Of a DNA stretch of 64,000 bases, positions 16,322 through 24,759 are shown piece by piece; the stretch's first letter is position 1, and the number at the start of each line of letters is the position of its first letter. Both the position numbers and the translations under genes were made by a program. The stretch is from NCBI GenBank assembly GCA_966674685.1, contig CBKWJC010000006.1, forward strand, positions 47,308 to 111,307, given 5' to 3'. The stretch is from Thainema sp966674685. GTDB taxonomy: Bacteria > Cyanobacteriota > Cyanobacteriia > Phormidesmidales > Phormidesmidaceae. The notes beneath the pieces were generated by a model, which was not told the DNA's origin, ran no database searches, and saw only the letters and a list, made by a program, of their open reading frames with translations.

Positions 16322-16419
16322 TACGTGTCTGGTAGGGGCAAATGGCCATTTGCCCCTACGTAACGTCAACGGTTTTAGATATTTCCTGATCAACAGTAAA
16401 CCACCCTGCAAGGTTGATA
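16322..16419. repeat. MITE-like element, family C, copy 2
   Basis: Core GTAGGGGCAAATGGCCATTT...CCCCTAC, followed by GTAACGTCAACGGTTTTAG and ending AAACCACCCTGCAAGG. The reverse orientation end GCAGGGTGGTTT is seen at 63923, so these are the two terminal inverted repeats of one element type. Confidence 0.7.
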
Positions 16420-16469
16420 CGTTAACATCGATGTGCTGAGGCTCAAGTTACTTTCTTCCAGGGTTATTT

Positions 16470-18143
16470 ATGCGATCGCACAATGCGCCACTCTCGGTTT
16501 GGCAACAGTTACGGCGACGAGAATTAAACTGTGAGCAGGCGCTAGATTTACTGGTTGATTCACAGGGTAACGTCAACCTCACGCTGCTCGACCATGAAGT
16601 CAGCGCCAGATTTTTCCAAACGTTTGCCAATCAGAACTTGCCGCCCGTGGTGCCGCTGCTGCTCTGGCAAAATTGCTACTACCTGGGTAGCCCCATCACG
16701 GTATCGAAAGAAGAAATTCAGACCCTGTGCGATCGCAGTTTAGTCGATGTCGAGATTCGCCACATCACCAGCAAGAGCTACAAAGCGTGGCACCTAACCC
16801 GTCACGCTGACCCGACCTCGATTGACATTACGCCACTGGTCAATCCGATCACGGGTGAGTATGAGCAGGAAGATATTAGTGAAACAACGGAGCTGTATCT
16901 CTCCGTTGCCGCTGACCAAATTGGCCGGATTAAAACCCTGATTTCCACGGCGTTACGCAACCGAGCCAGTGATATTCATCTGGAACCGACACCGGATGGT
17001 CTGCGGGTGCGCTACCGAATTGACGGCGTACTGCGGGATATCACCATGCTGCCGCCGGAGGTGAGTCGCCGAGTCGTCGTTGCGCTCAAGGTGATGTCCA
17101 ATATGGATATTGCCGAAAGTCGGCGTCCCCAGGATGGTCGGATTGGAGAACAGTACGACGCGGGAGATGACATCGAACTAGGCATGGATATGCGGGTCAG
17201 CACGCTGCCCTGCGTCAATGGCGAAAAAGCGGTCATTCGCTTGCTACCGCGCCGCAATCCATTTACGACGATTCACGATCTGGGACTATCCGAGCAGGTT
17301 CTTCCCACCTATACCGAATGGTTGCAGCAGCCCCAAGGCATGATTATTCTGACGGGGCCAACCGGATCGGGCAAAACCAGCACACTTTACACCAGCCTAC
17401 AAGCGATCGCAAAAGAGCACGTCAATGTCGTCACCGTGGAAGATCCGGTAGAGTACGTCCTGCCGCGCATTACCCAAACCCAGGTGAATGAACTAGCGGG
17501 CATGACCTTCGCCGCTGGCCTACGCTCCATCTTGCGCCAAGACCCCGACATCATCATGGTTGGCGAAATCCGCGATCCAGAAACGGCGGAAACAGCCGTG
17601 CGGGCAGCGCTGACCGGACACCTAGTGTTCACTACCCTACATACTAATAACGCTGTTGGCGCAATTCCTCGCATCAAGGATATTGGCCCGGATCCAGGGC
17701 TGATCAGCGACGCTCTGATTGGGATTGTGGCGCAGCGCTTGGTGCGGCAAATCTGTCCCCACTGCGCTACACCTTATCAGCCTACGGACGCCGATCTAAA
17801 AGTGCTGGGGCTTAGTGCTAGCAAGTGTTCCGGCGACATGCTGAACCACTGGCAGCGGGGCAAAGGCTGTGCGCGCTGCTTCGACTCTGGCTATCTGGGA
17901 CGGGAAGCGATCATAGAGCTACTGGAAGTTGACGACGTGGTGCGATCGATCATCTACGACGGGTCGCTGACTCAACTGCACCGCTACCTCAAGGAAAGCG
18001 GCTTTGTCAGCTTCCGCGATGCCGCCATTGAAAAAGTTACCCAAGGCGTCACCACGGTTGAAGAAATTCGCCGCGTCCTGCCCCGCAGTGTCTTATTGGC
18101 GAATCAGAAACCAGCGGTTCGACCCATGCCCCGCACAGGTTAA
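16470..18143 (+). CDS. pilB: Type IV pilus/type II secretion assembly ATPase (PilB/GspE)
   Basis: PilB is the hexameric ATPase that drives pilus extension for twitching, phototaxis and DNA uptake. In 557 residues it shows an N-terminal N1-like region (about 1-140), the N2 domain (RASDIHLEP), Walker A GPTGSGKT (296-303), the Asp box around VEDPVEY, Walker B region ILRQDPDIIMVGEIRDPETAE, the His box TLHTNNA, and a four-Cys zinc-binding element (CPHC and CARC). The N-terminal part is shorter than in classical PilB (~670 aa), so it may be a GspE paralogue instead of the main pilus motor. No pilT or pilC follows. Confidence 0.9.
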   Translation: MRSHNAPLSVWQQLRRRELNCEQALDLLVDSQGNVNLTLLDHEVSARFFQTFANQNLPPVVPLLLWQNCYYLGSPITVSKEEIQTLCDRSLVDVEIRHITSKSYKAWHLTRHADPTSIDITPLVNPITGEYEQEDISETTELYLSVAADQIGRIKTLISTALRNRASDIHLEPTPDGLRVRYRIDGVLRDITMLPPEVSRRVVVALKVMSNMDIAESRRPQDGRIGEQYDAGDDIELGMDMRVSTLPCVNGEKAVIRLLPRRNPFTTIHDLGLSEQVLPTYTEWLQQPQGMIILTGPTGSGKTSTLYTSLQAIAKEHVNVVTVEDPVEYVLPRITQTQVNELAGMTFAAGLRSILRQDPDIIMVGEIRDPETAETAVRAALTGHLVFTTLHTNNAVGAIPRIKDIGPDPGLISDALIGIVAQRLVRQICPHCATPYQPTDADLKVLGLSASKCSGDMLNHWQRGKGCARCFDSGYLGREAIIELLEVDDVVRSIIYDGSLTQLHRYLKESGFVSFRDAAIEKVTQGVTTVEEIRRVLPRSVLLANQKPAVRPMPRTG

Positions 18144-18161
18144 TGTTTGTTTTTCATCCGA

Positions 18162-18308
18162 TGTAGGGGCGATGGGCCAATCGCCCCTACCAGATACGTG
18201 AAATGGCGACTCTAGAATTTATTTTGGGCAAATGAAACCACCCTGCTACTTGGTGTAAAGGGTTAGGGTAGGGACACGGCACTGCCGTGTCCCTATGCAA
18301 GGTTGATA
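18162..18308. repeat. MITE-like element, family C, copy 3, with an inserted hairpin
   Basis: GTAGGGGCGATGGGCCAATC...CCCCTACC with flank ACGTGAAATGGCGACTCTAG and AAACCACCCTGC, then a separate hairpin (TAGGGACACGGC-act-GCCGTGTCCCTA at 18269-18295) before GCAAGGTTGATA. In copy 2 CCCTGC and AAGGTTGATA are directly joined, so the hairpin looks like a nested insertion. Confidence 0.65.
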
Positions 18309-18336
18309 TGTCTGATATTGGTACGTCTACAGATAT

Positions 18337-19881
18337 CTAATGTCCCGCCATTTTTTGGCCGATTTCGTTCAGATCGGCATCGTGAATTGAGCTTTCGTAA
18401 ACGAACTCCCCTTCACTGATCACCACCAGTCGATCGGCCAGCGTGAGTAACTCGTCCAAATCTTCACTGACCAGCAGTACGGCTACACCCCGGTTACGCG
18501 CCTCAACAATTGAGTGATGAATAAAGTCAACGGCTGAAAAATCCAGGCCAAAGCAGGGATTAGCTGCGATCAACAACTGGATATCCTCAGACGATAGCTC
18601 CCGCGCCAAAACAGTTCGCTGCACATTGCCGCCCGAAAGATTACCCACAGGCGTATCCGCCGATGGCGTTTTCACCGAAAAAGTTTGAATCAGCCCCGTT
18701 GCCATTTCTCGAATCATCCGCCAAATCAGCCAGCCCGCTTTCGACTGCGGCGGACGGTCGAATGTTCGCAGCGCCATGTTTTCAGCCACGCTCATGTGTG
18801 GTACACAGGCATTTCGTAATGGCTCTTCCGGCAATGCAAACACGCGATGGCGATACATCTCCTCACGAGTTGCGCCATAGGATTCACCGTTAACCAGAGC
18901 TTGACCCGCTGTTTGCGATCGCTGTCCCGACAGCACCTCCACTAGCTCCTTCTGACCGTTGCCCGACACGCCCGCAATGCCAACGATTTCGCCAGCATGT
19001 ACCGTCAAATTGATATCTGCGATCGCAGGTAAACCATTCTCCTTATTGGCGCACAGGTTGCGAATTTCCAGTACAGGCTTTTGCTCAGCCTGCGCGGTTT
19101 TGGGTACGCTCTTGGTCTGGCGCTCCTCACCCAGCATCATCTGCGCCATCTCTTCAATACTCAAATCCTTAACAACACCCTGACCCGCCAACTTGCCCCG
19201 ACGCAGCACCGTCACCTCGTCGGTAAAAGCCGTCACCTCCCGAAACTTATGGGTAATCAGCAACACGCTCAGCTTGCCAGCGGTCACTTCCTGGCGAATC
19301 AGCCCCAGCACTTCATCGGCTTCACCCGGAGTCAGCACCGACGTCGGCTCATCCAAGATCAAAATTCGGCTTTTCAGGTAAAGCTGCTTGAGAATTTCCA
19401 GCTTTTGCTTTTGCCCCGCCGCCAGTTGGCCCACAGGAGTTTTCAGATCCACCTGAAACGGAGCCGCAGCCATGAATGCCGCCAGCGCCTCATACTCCTG
19501 TTTCCAGTTAATCACCGTGCTGGTGTCGTAGCGGGAGAGGACTAGATTTTCCGCTACGGTCATCGCAGGCACAGAGGTGAAATGCTGATACACCATGCCA
19601 ATGCCGTGTTCATGAGCATCTTTGGGACTGCGGATCAGTTGCGATCGCTGATTGATTTTGATCTCCCCTGAGGTCGGGCTATAAAAGCCCATGACGCACT
19701 TGACCAGCGTACTTTTACCCGCTCCGTTTTCACCCAGCAGGGCATGAAACGTACCGGGCTTCAGCGTCATTGAGACCTGATCGAGCGCGACCAAACTGCC
19801 GAACCGCTTGGTCATGTTGACAATTTCTAATTCTGGCGGAGCGTCAATTTGAGCAGCCTGTTGAAGGGTTAAGGTGTCCAT
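18337..19881 (-). CDS. ABC transporter ATPase of the BMP/nucleoside type (two ABC domains)
   Basis: A double-ABC ATPase of about 514 residues like those that serve BMP-family (purine nucleoside or related) and simple-sugar importers. Domain 1 has Walker A GENGAGKST and the signature LAAGQKQK; domain 2 has a degenerate Walker A (GVSGNGQKE) and the signature LSGGNVQR, as usual in this family. The D-loop of domain 1 is normal (ILILDEPTSVL) and that of domain 2 is changed (LLIAANPCFGLD). The ATG at 19881 is preferred to an upstream TTG. The permeases and BMP binding protein are not in the window on this side, so the transporter is incomplete here. The next gene upstream encodes a biuret-hydrolase-like protein, suggesting uptake of a nitrogen compound. 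Confidence 0.88.
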   Translation of the reverse strand: MDTLTLQQAAQIDAPPELEIVNMTKRFGSLVALDQVSMTLKPGTFHALLGENGAGKSTLVKCVMGFYSPTSGEIKINQRSQLIRSPKDAHEHGIGMVYQHFTSVPAMTVAENLVLSRYDTSTVINWKQEYEALAAFMAAAPFQVDLKTPVGQLAAGQKQKLEILKQLYLKSRILILDEPTSVLTPGEADEVLGLIRQEVTAGKLSVLLITHKFREVTAFTDEVTVLRRGKLAGQGVVKDLSIEEMAQMMLGEERQTKSVPKTAQAEQKPVLEIRNLCANKENGLPAIADINLTVHAGEIVGIAGVSGNGQKELVEVLSGQRSQTAGQALVNGESYGATREEMYRHRVFALPEEPLRNACVPHMSVAENMALRTFDRPPQSKAGWLIWRMIREMATGLIQTFSVKTPSADTPVGNLSGGNVQRTVLARELSSEDIQLLIAANPCFGLDFSAVDFIHHSIVEARNRGVAVLLVSEDLDELLTLADRLVVISEGEFVYESSIHDADLNEIGQKMAGH

Positions 19882-20083
19882 ACATTTACATAGGTAGGTG
19901 AGCAATTCAATAACAAGAAATATCGATCAGGCAGTTGGTGTCTCAGGTCTGTACGTTAACGATAAGTTGAGTGCTGAGTGCTAGAAATACGCCTTACTCC
20001 TCACGCCTCTCGCCTCACTTCTTTAAAATGCTGAGTGCTGAGTTGACTGGAACTTCGCCTTACTCCTCACTCCTCACGTCTTA

Positions 20084-20767
20084 CTAGCCCACAATGGCCT
20101 CAATCAAATCAGTTGACTCCGCCACAGCGCCAAAAACGCCGCCCTGCATTTTGACCATTTTGAGAGCGGCTAAATGATTACCGTAATCGGTTGCCCCCGT
20201 ACAGTCTGACAGCAGTAAACATTCGTAGCCCCGATCGTTGGCATCGCGCATGGTGGTGTGGACGCAGACATCGGTGGTAATCCCGGTCAAAATCAGGTTT
20301 TGAATACCCCTACGATTCAAAATCAGGTCTAGGTCTGTCGCGTAAAATGAGCCTTTGCCGGGTTTATCGATCACCACTTCTCCCTCCAGCGGCGCGAGTT
20401 CAGGAATGATTTCCCAACCCGGTTCACCGCGCACCAGGATCCGACCGCAGGGGCCAGGATCGCCGATGCCCGCACCAATCTTTTGACTGCGCCAGCGCTT
20501 GTTGACAGGCAGATCAGCTAAATCCGGACGGTGGCCTTCACGGGTATGAATAATAAAAAAGCCCTGTTCGCGCATCACGCTCAGCAGCGTTTTGATGGGG
20601 CCGATGGGCGCGCGGGTGAGCGACAGGTCGTAGCCCATTTGATCGACATAGCCCCCCAACCCACAAAAGTCGGTCTGCATATCAATGATGATTAGAGCCG
20701 TATTTTCGGGGCGTAGATCGCCGTTGTAGGGATAAGGATAAGGGTCAGCGTTGACGTAGCGTTCCAT
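20084..20767 (-). CDS. Biuret amidohydrolase-like cysteine hydrolase (isochorismatase family)
   Basis: The 227-residue product closely follows biuret hydrolase (BiuH), which converts biuret to allophanate and ammonia. Catalytic Asp is in IIIDMQTDFC, Lys in DKPGKGSFYATDL and the nucleophile Cys in TTDVCVHTTMRDANDRGYE. The segments REGHRPDLADLP, NKRWRSQKIGAGIGDPGPCGR and GEPGWEIIPELAP are characteristic of this branch, not of isochorismatase or nicotinamidase. An ATG at 20767 is preferred over a GTG three codons earlier. The gene lies 203 bases before the BMP-type ATPase on the same strand. An AtzG/AtzE pair of the same pathway is at 44533-46272. Substrate is inferred from sequence. Confidence 0.88.
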   Translation of the reverse strand: MERYVNADPYPYPYNGDLRPENTALIIIDMQTDFCGLGGYVDQMGYDLSLTRAPIGPIKTLLSVMREQGFFIIHTREGHRPDLADLPVNKRWRSQKIGAGIGDPGPCGRILVRGEPGWEIIPELAPLEGEVVIDKPGKGSFYATDLDLILNRRGIQNLILTGITTDVCVHTTMRDANDRGYECLLLSDCTGATDYGNHLAALKMVKMQGGVFGAVAESTDLIEAIVG

Positions 20768-20963
20768 GCGTTGCACTCTACGGGTTGCGTTTGATTCTAT
20801 AGCGATCGCAAGTTAAGTCAAGATTGGCTCTAGCGACTGCTGTAATAGCGACCCATAGCATTTCTGACAGACTCAAAAGTGTTATCCACAAACTATTTTT
20901 AGATTTAATGCACGATTTAAGGCTGGAAGTGCTATAGTTTTCGGGTTGTCTCGTAGACAGTGC

Positions 20964-21386
20964 ATGATGGCACCAACGGCGGAGGAACTGTTTAATTCCG
21001 GTTTAGAGCGGTATCAGGCGGGTGAAGATGCCCAGGAACTGATTCCGGTTTTTAAAGAGGTGTGCGATCGCGCCCCCAAAAATAGCCCTGCATGGACCTG
21101 TTTATCCTGGCTGTACTTGTTGGTAGATAAGCCCAATGCAGCCTATAAAGCGGCTCAGAAAGCAGTTAAGCTCAACCCCCAAGATCCACAAGCACGGATT
21201 AATTTAGCGACAGCGATGCTGGAAGCGGGGCAGAAGGGCGTGCGTGAGCATGTTGATGTCGCGAGTCAAATCCTCAGCATGGTGCCAGAGCTACAGGAGG
21301 AAATTGCCCACAATTTTGAAGATGGATTAAGACGTAAGCCCGATTGGCAAAGCCTACAGCGAGTTCAAAACTGGTTGGTAGGTTGA
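20964..21386 (+). CDS. Small TPR protein
   Basis: About 140 residues with tetratricopeptide repeats: PAWTCLSWLYLLVDKPNAAYKAAQKAVKLNPQDPQARINLATAMLEAG is a clear TPR pair. TPRs mediate protein-protein contact. The ATG at 20964 (followed by another ATG) is preferred over a TTG at 20946; TATAGT about 30 bases upstream could be the -10 box. Cytoplasmic; partner unknown. Confidence 0.82.
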   Translation: MMAPTAEELFNSGLERYQAGEDAQELIPVFKEVCDRAPKNSPAWTCLSWLYLLVDKPNAAYKAAQKAVKLNPQDPQARINLATAMLEAGQKGVREHVDVASQILSMVPELQEEIAHNFEDGLRRKPDWQSLQRVQNWLVG

Positions 21387-21581
21387 CCTATTAGTCTCCA
21401 TAAAGTCCGGCAGGTCAGTAGTTTCCGGTAATAAATCTGGCCTGAACTTTACGATACGCAAAATTTACTTAAATAACTTCATGAGATATCCGAAAATCTA
21501 ATGATAAGATTTGGTGAACAAAGGGATGAGTTTTCCTTTTAACTCATCTTAATCTTGTTAATCTTATGGGGTTAGGTCATT

Positions 21582-21779
21582 ATGGTCATTAAAAACATCG
21601 ACGGTGTTGAAATTAAGCCTGATACCAGAAATCACAAGGGCTTTTTCATTCAAGAAGGTTCATACAAGTTAGTTAGCATTGATTCATCCGGATGGGCGCT
21701 AATTTGTGTAGACGATGCGACTTGCCACTATGTGGATCCTGATAACCTACAGCTCCCTCCTGATGCGGAGATTGTCTAA
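21582..21779 (+). CDS. Small conserved-looking protein of unknown function
   Basis: A 65-residue acidic protein with an even codon pattern, without signal peptide or membrane segment. The sequence suggests a small beta barrel (FFIQEGSYKLVSIDSSGWALICV). AGG lies five bases before the ATG, and a good terminator follows the stop (21833-21865), which supports a real transcription unit. No family recognised. Confidence 0.65.
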   Translation: MVIKNIDGVEIKPDTRNHKGFFIQEGSYKLVSIDSSGWALICVDDATCHYVDPDNLQLPPDAEIV

Positions 21780-21832
21780 GGTTCGTTTGCGACGACAGCT
21801 TACCTAGACTTCATCTTTAATTTCCACAGTGT

Positions 21833-21865
21833 GGCTATCTCGTTCGGCAGATAGCCATATTTTTT
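21833..21865 (+). terminator. Terminator of the small gene at 21582
   Basis: GGCTATCT/AGATAGCC stem, eight-base loop, then a run of six T. Confidence 0.85.
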
Positions 21866-21875
21866 GTTTGTTTCC

Positions 21876-21930
21876 AACCCGAAAATCATGGATATCGCCG
21901 CAGCGCGGCGATATCCATGATTTTCGGGTT
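21876..21930. repeat. Long palindrome at the 3' end of the DUF72 gene
   Basis: A 26-base perfect stem (AACCCGAAAATCATGGATAT...) closed by AGC; the right arm ends on the stop codon of the DUF72 gene. No U-tract. Confidence 0.7.
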
Positions 21931-22856
21931 TAAGACCATAGGCTAAGCTGTGTGGGTGTTTCCGCTTCGACTTGATTCCACGGTAGGAGCGGCACAGGGA
22001 CAGCATTGCGCTCTAGTTCAGCCTGGAGATAACGTGCGATCGCAGGTGACTTGGCTTCCACGGGGCAGTGAGCAAAGAAATAGATGCGGGTTCCCTGCTG
22101 GAGCTGAGCCGCAATCCAGTCTACCCATTTAGCCAGGTAATCGCGATTGCGGTCAAACTCCGGATGGCTGATGTACCGCACTAGGCTAAAGGGAGCCGTC
22201 ACAGCAGGTTGCAGCGGCACGGCAGGCTTGCGCCGCTGCGAAAACTGCTGCGGATTGTCGTCGCACTCATACACAGGCCGAGTATCCAGTAGAACTCGAC
22301 CGATGCCCAAATCGGTCAGCACCTGATTCAACTGCTCGCGGTAAGGAGATTTGAACCAGTCCGCATGTCGCACTTCTAGCGCCAGTTCAGCCTGATCCTG
22401 TGGCCAAGCCTGGAGGAATGCGATCAGGTCAGCCAGCAGCGCCGGACTATAGCTGGGCGGCAGCTGAGCAAAAAACGGCCCAGTGCGATCGCGCAGGGAT
22501 GCCATGTGCTGCAAAAACGTAGAAATGCTGGGAATCATCGGTTCCAGCAGTCCGGCATGGGTAAGACTGCGGGGTAATTTAGGACAAATTTGAAAACCCG
22601 CTGGAGTTTGTTCCACCCAGCGCTGCTGCGTCGCCTGATCGGGCAGTGCATAAAAGATAGTGTTGCCTTCAACCGTCGTCAACCGCCGACTGTAGAGCGA
22701 CAGAAAATCACGGCTCTGGCTACCCGTCGGAAACAGATCTCCCACCCAGTCTTTATAGCCCCATAGGGCGCAGCCCAGAAAGAACGACGGCTGATCAGAA
22801 CCGTTAGCGGACTCTGATCCTCGTCGATCCTGCGGTCGAGGAGAAGCATCGCTCAT
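21930..22856 (-). CDS. DUF72 (YecE family) protein
   Basis: A 308-residue TIM-barrel-like protein of the DUF72/YecE family; molecular function is not established. Family marks: LGCALWGYKDWVGDLFP near the N-terminus, YSRRLTTVEGNTIFYALP, FQICPKLPRSLTH, FFAQLPPSY, LALEVRHADWF and IYFFAHCPVEAKSPA near the end. Its first four bases overlap the stop of the next gene upstream (ATGA), so the two are translationally coupled. Confidence 0.9.
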   Translation of the reverse strand: MSDASPRPQDRRGSESANGSDQPSFFLGCALWGYKDWVGDLFPTGSQSRDFLSLYSRRLTTVEGNTIFYALPDQATQQRWVEQTPAGFQICPKLPRSLTHAGLLEPMIPSISTFLQHMASLRDRTGPFFAQLPPSYSPALLADLIAFLQAWPQDQAELALEVRHADWFKSPYREQLNQVLTDLGIGRVLLDTRPVYECDDNPQQFSQRRKPAVPLQPAVTAPFSLVRYISHPEFDRNRDYLAKWVDWIAAQLQQGTRIYFFAHCPVEAKSPAIARYLQAELERNAVPVPLLPWNQVEAETPTQLSLWS

Positions 22857-23266
22857 TTCTGTTGTAAAAGGCTGAAAATTTCAGCATGCATAAACGCAAT
22901 ATCGGGGTCGCGCTGAATGGCCTGGTAGTAGCGCTGCTGATTGGCGGTACCATTTTCGTCCGCACGCAAGAGCGATCGCGCTTCGTCAATCAGCTCATTA
23001 GCTTGATGCAGCGTTGCCGGATCACCTTTGGCACTCAGCAGTTCATCAATTTGGACAATAAATTGCGAAAACGGGCGCAGCCAGCTAAACCACTCATCAC
23101 CCACAACGAGCTGAAAGAACTCGCCTCGATTTCTAATTTGTCCATGTTCTTGCTCATAGGCAGCACGTTCGGACTCTAGCAGGGCTTTATGTAGGCGCAG
23201 CAAGCCGTTACGCAGTTCACGTAAACGATGGAAAGGACGGTCAAGCGAAGAATCAGCGGCAGACAT
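22853..23266 (-). CDS. Helical protein of unknown function coupled to the DUF72 gene
   Basis: A 137-residue, largely alpha-helical protein (RLRELRNGLLRLHKALLESERAAYE, GDEWFSWLRPFSQFIVQIDELL). No signal peptide or membrane segment. ATGA overlap with the DUF72 gene downstream shows a two-gene operon. I recall no named family. Confidence 0.75.
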   Translation of the reverse strand: MSAADSSLDRPFHRLRELRNGLLRLHKALLESERAAYEQEHGQIRNRGEFFQLVVGDEWFSWLRPFSQFIVQIDELLSAKGDPATLHQANELIDEARSLLRADENGTANQQRYYQAIQRDPDIAFMHAEIFSLLQQK

Positions 23267-23355
23267 CAGTTATTCAACAGTTACTCAACATCAAATCACT
23301 GTCTTTTATCTTGTCACATCCTTCAATTAGCAACAGGGGATTTTGTAACGTGAGG

Positions 23356-23705
23356 TTAACGTGAATTCGGTCGGAGTTCCTGTTTCTTGCCAACCTGCTC
23401 CTGGTTAAAGTGATACCGTCCGTAGACGTTAATGTGAGCATATCGAGTTGGGCCAGATATGTTTCAACTCTTCGACCTAGAAATTGCCCCTCTTGCTTCA
23501 ACTGTTGAACCACCTTCTCGATGTAAACCGAGTTCCAGACGATTACCGCATTCGTCATGTTATCCCAATGCTGAATAATGCGATCTTGATTGATGACATT
23601 GGGGAGATGGCTTTTGGGATTGGGATAGTTTTCCAAATTAACAAAACTGGTGCGGTAAAGCTGCTGGTCTGCAAAATTGCCAGCAATTCTCATTTTGAAA
23701 TCCAT
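23356..23705 (-). pseudogene. Tn3-family transposase remnant
   Basis: Two conserved pieces of a Tn3 transposase are joined. The first is PNVINQDRIIQHWDNM (normally ending in the WD-(L/M) motif before the catalytic core); the second, following immediately, is TNAVIVWNSVYIEKVVQQLKQEG from the extreme C-terminus. The next piece HINVYGRYHFNQEQVG continues in another frame after a single-base shift near 23440. So the gene has lost its 5' part, has an internal deletion and a frameshift. It marks an old insertion at the left of the SRPBCC/dehydrogenase patch. Confidence 0.8.
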
Positions 23706-24127
23706 GTACTAAAAATCAGGTTCACAGGCCCAAATTGTTAAGCGAGATAATGAGGCTTTCAGCAGCCTGAATCTTTCAAAATAATGGATTTTTATGAGAA
23801 TCATTCTCATAATTAGAATTGCTGGATACAAACCGTTCTTATGACCTCAGGCAGAGAACATTTATCAATAGGATCTTATGCTTAAGGCAACTCAACCAAA
23901 CGAAGGAAATTCAAGCATAGCCCTTTTAAACGTGGGTAGATTTTGGGTGATTAAGGTTAAACGGTAAATAAATCAAGAGAAGTTGATTCAGTTTATTTGG
24001 ATGGGATTTGCCCATGACGATCCAACGTTTTTATAGATAGCAGCTGAAGGGGCAGATCCTGAAATTGAAGCAATGCTTCATCTGTTTGATGAACAGATGA
24101 AACCCACTCACAAATGAGGACATTGAG
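23706..24127. other. Gene-free stretch beside the Tn3 remnant
   Basis: About 420 bases with no gene I can support, AT-rich, holding one Fur-box-like palindrome (23794-23810). Likely decayed mobile DNA and the promoter of the SRPBCC gene. Confidence 0.5.
23794..23810. promoter_or_regulatory. Fur-box-like palindrome
   Basis: ATGAGAATcATTCTCAT is a perfect 17-base dyad with the AAT-N-ATT centre of iron boxes bound by Fur-family repressors. The nearest downstream gene on the plus strand starts 317 bases away, and no iron gene is adjacent, so it may be left over from a lost gene. Confidence 0.55.
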
Positions 24128-24613
24128 ATGGCTCAACCTATCAAAGTCGAAAAAACGGCAACCATTGAAAAATCCGCAGAAGATCTTTACCGCTTTTGGC
24201 ACAACTTAGAAAACTTACCACGCTTTACCAGGCATCTTAAAAGTGTGGAGGTCTATGACGATGGGCGATCGCACTGGGTTACTAGCGCACCGATGGGCAA
24301 CAGCGTTGAATGGGATGCCAGAATCACTGAAGATCGTCCGAATCAAGTGATTGCCTGGACTTCAGTGGAAGGGGCAGACATTGCGAACTCTGGTTCAGTT
24401 CACTTTCAACCTGCTCCTGGCGATCGGGGGACTGAGGTAAAAGTCATCACAACCTATGATGCGCCTGGTGGAGTCGTTGGAGATGCGATTGCCAAGCTAT
24501 TTGGTGAAAACCCAAAACAGCAAATTGGAGACGATCTTGCCCGCTTCAAAATGATGATGGAGACAGGTGAAATTGCTACTAATGAAGGTCAGCCATCAGG
24601 ACGACGAAGCTAG
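24128..24613 (+). CDS. SRPBCC (START-like) domain protein
   Basis: A 161-residue protein of the polyketide-cyclase/START-like fold: TIEKSAEDLYRFWHNLENLPRFTRHLKSVEV, then SHWVTSAPMGNSVEWDARITEDRPNQVIAWTS and a C-terminal helix GDAIAKLFGENPKQQIGDDLARFK. This 'cyclase/dehydrase' type binds hydrophobic ligands; its ligand is unknown. It precedes a zinc alcohol dehydrogenase, a pairing that recurs in bacterial stress islands. The pair lies between a Tn3 remnant and an integrase remnant. Confidence 0.88.
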   Translation: MAQPIKVEKTATIEKSAEDLYRFWHNLENLPRFTRHLKSVEVYDDGRSHWVTSAPMGNSVEWDARITEDRPNQVIAWTSVEGADIANSGSVHFQPAPGDRGTEVKVITTYDAPGGVVGDAIAKLFGENPKQQIGDDLARFKMMMETGEIATNEGQPSGRRS

Positions 24614-24759
24614 GCAGAGTTTAAGCAAACAAAAGGACCTTGAGTGATGCAGTTATAGACTGAAACTCTGCATCAACATCAGATTTTTAATCAGCGTAAT
24701 GGTTTACCGCTAATTCCATTCTCAATTCACAAAACGATACTTAGAAAGAGGGAAAAACA

